Assembly (NCBI GenBank): GCA_016930675.1 | Contig: JAFGGG010000035.1 | Span: forward strand, 1-64,000 | From: Spirochaetales bacterium | GTDB taxonomy: Bacteria; Spirochaetota; Spirochaetia; SZUA-6; RPPD01 | DNA length: 64,000 bases | Reading direction: 5' to 3' | Shown: positions 60,379 through 64,000 of the stretch, piece by piece | How the letters are laid out: the number at the start of each line of letters is the position of its first letter | Numbering within the stretch: position 1 is the first letter of the stretch | The notes under the pieces: generated by a model | Seen by the model: only the letters and a program-made list of their open reading frames with translations | Databases searched by the model: none | Told to the model about the DNA's origin: nothing | Translations under genes and position numbers: made by a program

Positions 60379-61713
60379 TTAGAGAGACAAGTCGAAGGCA
60401 GCGCCCAATGACCAGAGAAAGAGAGCGTCGGTAGATTCAAATAATACTCCTGAATATGACCAGATCTGAGTACCGATTTCTCCGTAAAGGATAATCCAGT
60501 CGTTAAAGGGCGTAAACTCCGCTCTCAGGCCTGCATAGAACAATGGTGTTATGGCGTCACTTCCAAAATACACATCCACACGAACCGGTACTACCAAGAT
60601 AATATCGTTAAAAAATAAGAGTCTGCCATTGGCGAACACAAGCAGACCTAACTCATCCTTGCGTTCCACGCCCTGGTTGTCGTATTCAAACGCGGATGCG
60701 CGCCAGCTTGCCCCGGCCCCCGCTTCAAGAATAAGCCATTCCGACAATTGGTATTTAATAAAACCGGCCGCGCCCAGGATAGCCCAGGCTCCGTGAAAGG
60801 TTGTGTCCGGATCCAGGCCGTCAAATGAAGCGTAATCGTAAAATAACAGACCGCCTACCACATACTCCTGCAGCGGGATACCGCATTTGGCGTTGAAGTG
60901 CAGGCTGTTGCCGAAGGAGTTCTCGAATGTATTGTAAATAAAGGGATTAACATGAAGATCGGCGAGCAGTTGAATGCCCAGTTTTTCAGACTGCGGGTGC
61001 GATTGCCCGGAATCATCTTCCGGTACTACCGCAATCTGTGAATCTAATTCCTCCTGCCGTTTGGCAATAAGCTCTTTGTATGTGCCTTTTTCATATATTA
61101 TTATTACTTTATTGTTCGTAAAGTCCGCTTCAAACTCTACCGCCACATCGTTAATCTGCGCATTATAGATGTATGTGTTATAAAGCTCCTTTTCCTCCGC
61201 AGCAGATAAAACAATATTATATTTATTCATAAAGAGGATCATGAGTTCTCTAAAAACTGTCTTTAGCGTTTCCTGATCTTGCTGTGTTTGTTCAGGGCGT
61301 ACGTGCACCTCCGCTTTATACAATTCAAGCATATCTTTTTTACTTTGGCTGTTAAAAAAATACAAGAACAATGTTACGGGGATATCAAAATATGCTTTTC
61401 CCTCCGTATAATATACGACAACAGCCTGTGTGCTCAGGCTTGTCTGTTCCTGCTTTGTAATGGTTTGCAGATTATCGGTTTCTAATCCGGATACATGGGC
61501 AATAGTGTTAAAAGCTTTATTCTTTCTGTGAAAGGTTTCGTCTGCCTGTGATGGCGATATGCCCCAATCCAGTTCAAGCAGACGGGGGATAACGGTTTGA
61601 CTTAATACTGTTTCTATGCTTGCTAAAAACAGGATGGCAAAAAACAAAGATTTTTTGTGGTTGTATAACCGCTTCAGGAGGTTTAACAGCCGTTTTAGTA
61701 CATTAGTTTTCAT
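60379..61713 (-). CDS. Secreted protein with C-terminal outer-membrane barrel-like region
   Basis: The 444-residue protein has an N-terminal signal or anchor helix (about 17-38). A soluble alpha/beta region of about 200 residues follows ('LDWGISPSQADETFHRKN', 'VAVEFEADFTNNKVIIIYEKGTYKELIAKRQEEL'). The last 200 residues are aromatic amphipathic strands ending in 'ALFLWSLGAAFDLSL', as in outer-membrane barrels. No family recognised. A similar soluble-plus-barrel plan is seen at 20947-22116, without obvious sequence identity. Confidence 0.6.
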   Translation of the reverse strand: MKTNVLKRLLNLLKRLYNHKKSLFFAILFLASIETVLSQTVIPRLLELDWGISPSQADETFHRKNKAFNTIAHVSGLETDNLQTITKQEQTSLSTQAVVVYYTEGKAYFDIPVTLFLYFFNSQSKKDMLELYKAEVHVRPEQTQQDQETLKTVFRELMILFMNKYNIVLSAAEEKELYNTYIYNAQINDVAVEFEADFTNNKVIIIYEKGTYKELIAKRQEELDSQIAVVPEDDSGQSHPQSEKLGIQLLADLHVNPFIYNTFENSFGNSLHFNAKCGIPLQEYVVGGLLFYDYASFDGLDPDTTFHGAWAILGAAGFIKYQLSEWLILEAGAGASWRASAFEYDNQGVERKDELGLLVFANGRLLFFNDIILVVPVRVDVYFGSDAITPLFYAGLRAEFTPFNDWIILYGEIGTQIWSYSGVLFESTDALFLWSLGAAFDLSL

Positions 61714-61869
61714 AATCTTACACTACATATAATTATAGGTAACTTGGAAAAAATTGCAAAACCTATAATTTCTTTGACATTTCGCTTTATTGGTATAAAC
61801 TTTATAATATAATCATACCTTCTAAAACAGGCAGTTTTTAAGTTTGGGCCTTATGGGAAGGAGTATATA

Positions 61870-63792
61870 ATGTCAGAATTTAAAAAACAGAAGCGATTTA
61901 TTTTGGATTCCGCGAGTCATGAGCTTCTGCTAGAGATTATTAAAACAAGCCCTGTATCGATCATCATCCTGGATAAAAGCGGCCGGATTATTTTTGCCAA
62001 TACTCGGGCGGAAAAAGTGCTGGAGCTGAAAAAGAACGACATTACACAGCGAACATACAATGATCCGTTATGGAAGATTACGGATTTTAAGGGCAGGCCT
62101 TTTCCCAACAAGGACCTGCCCTTCGTCGTGGTAAAGCGAACCGGCAAATCCGTATTCAACATAAGACACGCTATTGAGAAACCGGACGGAAAAAAGATAT
62201 TTCTTTCCATCAATGCGTCTCCGATTTTTGATGAAAAAAAAGAGTTCAATGCTATGGTGGCTTCACTCGAGGATGTCACGGAAAAAGTACTCTCAAAAAA
62301 GGCTTTAAAAGAAAGCGAAGCCCGCTATCGTCAGCTTTTTAACCGTATTCACAGCGGGGTGGCCATTTATGAAGCTGTGAATGACGGCGAGGATTTTATT
62401 TTCAAGGATTTTAACCGGGCCGCGGAAACTATCGATTCAATCAAAAAACAGGAGTTGATGGGTAAAAGGGTGAGCAGGGTGTTTCACGGAGTGAAGAAGT
62501 TCGGACTGTTAAATGCTTTTAGAAGTGTGTATAAAACAGGTAAACCGCGGCATCACCCTGTATCATTCTATAAGGACGAGAGGATTACCGGCTGGAGAGA
62601 AAACTATATATATAAACTGCCTTCTGGTGAGGTTATTTCCGTGTATGAAGACCGCACCAAACAAAAGCAGGATGAAATGGCGCTTCGCGAAAGTGAAGCC
62701 ATGCTTAAAAGTATTTTCCGGGCCGCGCCCATCGGTATCGGTCTGGTAAAAAATCGTGTTTTTTGTTGGACCAACAATATGATTCACAAGATAACCGGCT
62801 ATTCGGAAAAAGAGCTTCTTGGAAAGAACGCCAGGATTATCTATCCTTCACAGGCGGAATATGAATTCGTAGGCGAGGAAAAATATAATCAGATCAAAGA
62901 AAAGGGCATAGGAACTGTAGAAACCTTGTTCAAACGCAAAGACGGTAAGATTATTGATGTGATATTAAGCTCCACTCCCCTTGACCTCAACAATTTCAGT
63001 AAAGGAGTGATTTTTACCGCGCTGGATATCACAAAAAGAAAGCAGATGGAAAATCAGCTGCGCCACGCGGAAAAGATGCTGGCCATCGGTCAGCTTGCCG
63101 GCGGTATCGCCCATGACTTTAATAATCAGCTGTTAGGCATAATCTGTTATGTGGATCTGCTGCGGGAGGCGGCGGAGACTAATCCGCTTATGCATGAGTA
63201 TATCGATCATATCTATAATATCACGGAAAGAGCAGCCGATCTTGTGGACCAGCTGCTCGCCTTTTCACGTAAAGAAAAATACCTTTCCGTGCCTGTGGAT
63301 GTGCATAAGATACTCAGAGAAGTATTTTCACTTTTGGAACATACCATTACCAAGCGAATTATCATTAAAATGGAGTTGAACGCCAAACAGTCCGTATTGA
63401 TAGGCGATCCTTCACAGCTGCAGAATGTGTTCCTTAATCTGGCGCTTAACGCCCGTGACGCCATGCCCGACGGAGGAGAACTCACTTTTAGCACGGATCT
63501 CATTAGGCTTGACAAACAGGTCTGTAGCAAATATGGTGTCGAGCTGGCTTCCGGTACTTATCTGAAGATTGAAGTTGCCGATACCGGAGTTGGGATGAGC
63601 GCTGAAGTGCAGCGGCAGATCTTTGAACCCTTTTTTACCACGAAAGAACAGGGAAAAGGCATCGGCATGGGGCTGGCGGCAGTACAGGGAACCGTCAAGA
63701 AACATAAGGGAGAGATAACAGTATCTTCCCGACAGGGACGCGGGGCCGTATTTACTCTTTTCCTGCCTTTGCCGAAAAAAATCTCCCCATGA
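61870..63792 (+). CDS. Soluble multi-PAS histidine kinase
   Basis: The 640-residue kinase without TM helices has three PAS domains (about 18-140 'ETSPVSIIILDKSGRIIFANTRAEKVL' type, 152-270, and 275-395 'LKSIFRAAPIGIGLVKNRVFCWTNNMIHKITGYSEKELLG'). A HisKA domain has H415 in 'LAGGIAHDFNNQLLGII', and the HATPase domain shows 'LNLALNARDAMPDGG', 'VADTGVGMS' and 'GKGIGMGLAAVQG'. No receiver domain and no response regulator gene is seen within the window nearby, so its partner may lie beyond the right edge. GGAAGGAG precedes the ATG, and TTGACA at 61774-61779 may be the -35 box. Confidence 0.9.
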   Translation: MSEFKKQKRFILDSASHELLLEIIKTSPVSIIILDKSGRIIFANTRAEKVLELKKNDITQRTYNDPLWKITDFKGRPFPNKDLPFVVVKRTGKSVFNIRHAIEKPDGKKIFLSINASPIFDEKKEFNAMVASLEDVTEKVLSKKALKESEARYRQLFNRIHSGVAIYEAVNDGEDFIFKDFNRAAETIDSIKKQELMGKRVSRVFHGVKKFGLLNAFRSVYKTGKPRHHPVSFYKDERITGWRENYIYKLPSGEVISVYEDRTKQKQDEMALRESEAMLKSIFRAAPIGIGLVKNRVFCWTNNMIHKITGYSEKELLGKNARIIYPSQAEYEFVGEEKYNQIKEKGIGTVETLFKRKDGKIIDVILSSTPLDLNNFSKGVIFTALDITKRKQMENQLRHAEKMLAIGQLAGGIAHDFNNQLLGIICYVDLLREAAETNPLMHEYIDHIYNITERAADLVDQLLAFSRKEKYLSVPVDVHKILREVFSLLEHTITKRIIIKMELNAKQSVLIGDPSQLQNVFLNLALNARDAMPDGGELTFSTDLIRLDKQVCSKYGVELASGTYLKIEVADTGVGMSAEVQRQIFEPFFTTKEQGKGIGMGLAAVQGTVKKHKGEITVSSRQGRGAVFTLFLPLPKKISP

Positions 63793-63994
63793 TTTTTAAC
63801 TAATTTTCTTTCTACAATTCTCATTTTTTACGATTATGTAAGCAATTTATTATAGAATTTTGAACTTTATTATGCATACATTGTAAAAAATAAGAATCGT
63901 TGTTATTGTATATTTTTAATTTCACAATTATTCTTAGAATAAATCCAGGTTAGATGATTAGTTAAAATTTGCGAATATAAAAGGAGTAGAAGTG
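63793..63994. other. AT-rich region before the next gene
   Basis: This strongly AT-rich stretch of about 200 bp holds no gene. It ends with AAAAGGAG (63979-63986), a good ribosome binding site for the start at 63995, so it should also contain that gene's promoter. Confidence 0.6.
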
Positions 63995-64000
63995 ATGAGT
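63995..64000 (+). CDS. Start of a gene leaving the window (partial)
   Basis: ATGAGT at 63995-64000 follows AAAAGGAGTAGAAGTG with good ribosome-binding-site spacing and is probably the first two codons of a gene continuing to the right. Nothing can be said about its product. Confidence 0.5.

Overview
The window looks like chromosomal DNA of a free-living, plant-polymer-degrading spirochaete (phylum Spirochaetota), probably with moderate GC. This is inferred from three things: a TetR / MMPL-RND / LolA-like / outer-membrane-barrel operon of the type common in spirochaetes; a group of secreted cellulases and xylanases whose accessory modules resemble CBM64, a cellulose-binding family that I recall was first described in Spirochaeta thermophila; and the mix of 7TMR-DISM, HD-GYP, PilZ and stand-alone signalling proteins. 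No rRNA, tRNA, CRISPR array, insertion sequence or phage gene was recognised. The taxonomic call is an inference.

Layout. 0-5.4 kb: two tandemly duplicated choice-of-anchor-D lipoproteins, each with its own copied promoter and terminator. 5.4-9 kb: a GNAT stub, an HTH-PAS-HD-GYP protein with a palindromic operator, and two outer-membrane proteins. 9.2-13.9 kb: a class C beta-lactamase-like serine hydrolase, a three-gene ABC-2 exporter and a paralogous barrel protein. 14-19.7 kb: tetR divergent from an MMPL lipid-export operon, with three phased operators. 19.8-34 kb: the polysaccharide-degradation region (two GH10, two GH5, one GH9), all on the minus strand and interrupted by a LytTR / membrane-protein pair, a membrane-anchored B12 radical SAM protein and a decayed alpha-alpha toroid gene. 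34-35.2 kb: an MFS permease. 35.5-41.7 kb: a visibly AT-rich stretch with a two-component array, two small helical proteins, a second B12 radical SAM protein and a PilZ protein. 41.8-46.1 kb: three genes in a row carrying single-base lesions (metallopeptidase-TPR, 7TMR-DISM/HD-GYP, SH3 protein). 46.2-51.7 kb: an 1828-residue helical protein of unknown function. 51.7-57.7 kb: a minus-strand run of housekeeping and stress genes (DUF1349, YiiX-like hydrolase, ArfB, CoA-disulfide-reductase/rhodanese, membrane HATPase kinase, SlyD, RRM protein). 57.9-64 kb: a small lipoprotein, a LysM protein, another barrel protein and a PAS histidine kinase.

How the genes may work together. The glycoside hydrolases would attack cellulose and xylan at or outside the cell surface; four of the five are likely lipoproteins and two carry paired CBMs on Thr-Pro linkers. 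Cyclic-di-GMP signalling recurs (HTH-HD-GYP, PilZ, split 7TMR/HD-GYP). The TetR operon has the clearest regulatory architecture in the window. The most unusual items are a 7TMR-DISM/HD-GYP gene divided by one in-frame TAG, the HTH-PAS-HD-GYP fusion facing a perfect inverted repeat, the phased TetR operators, and the giant uncharacterised protein.
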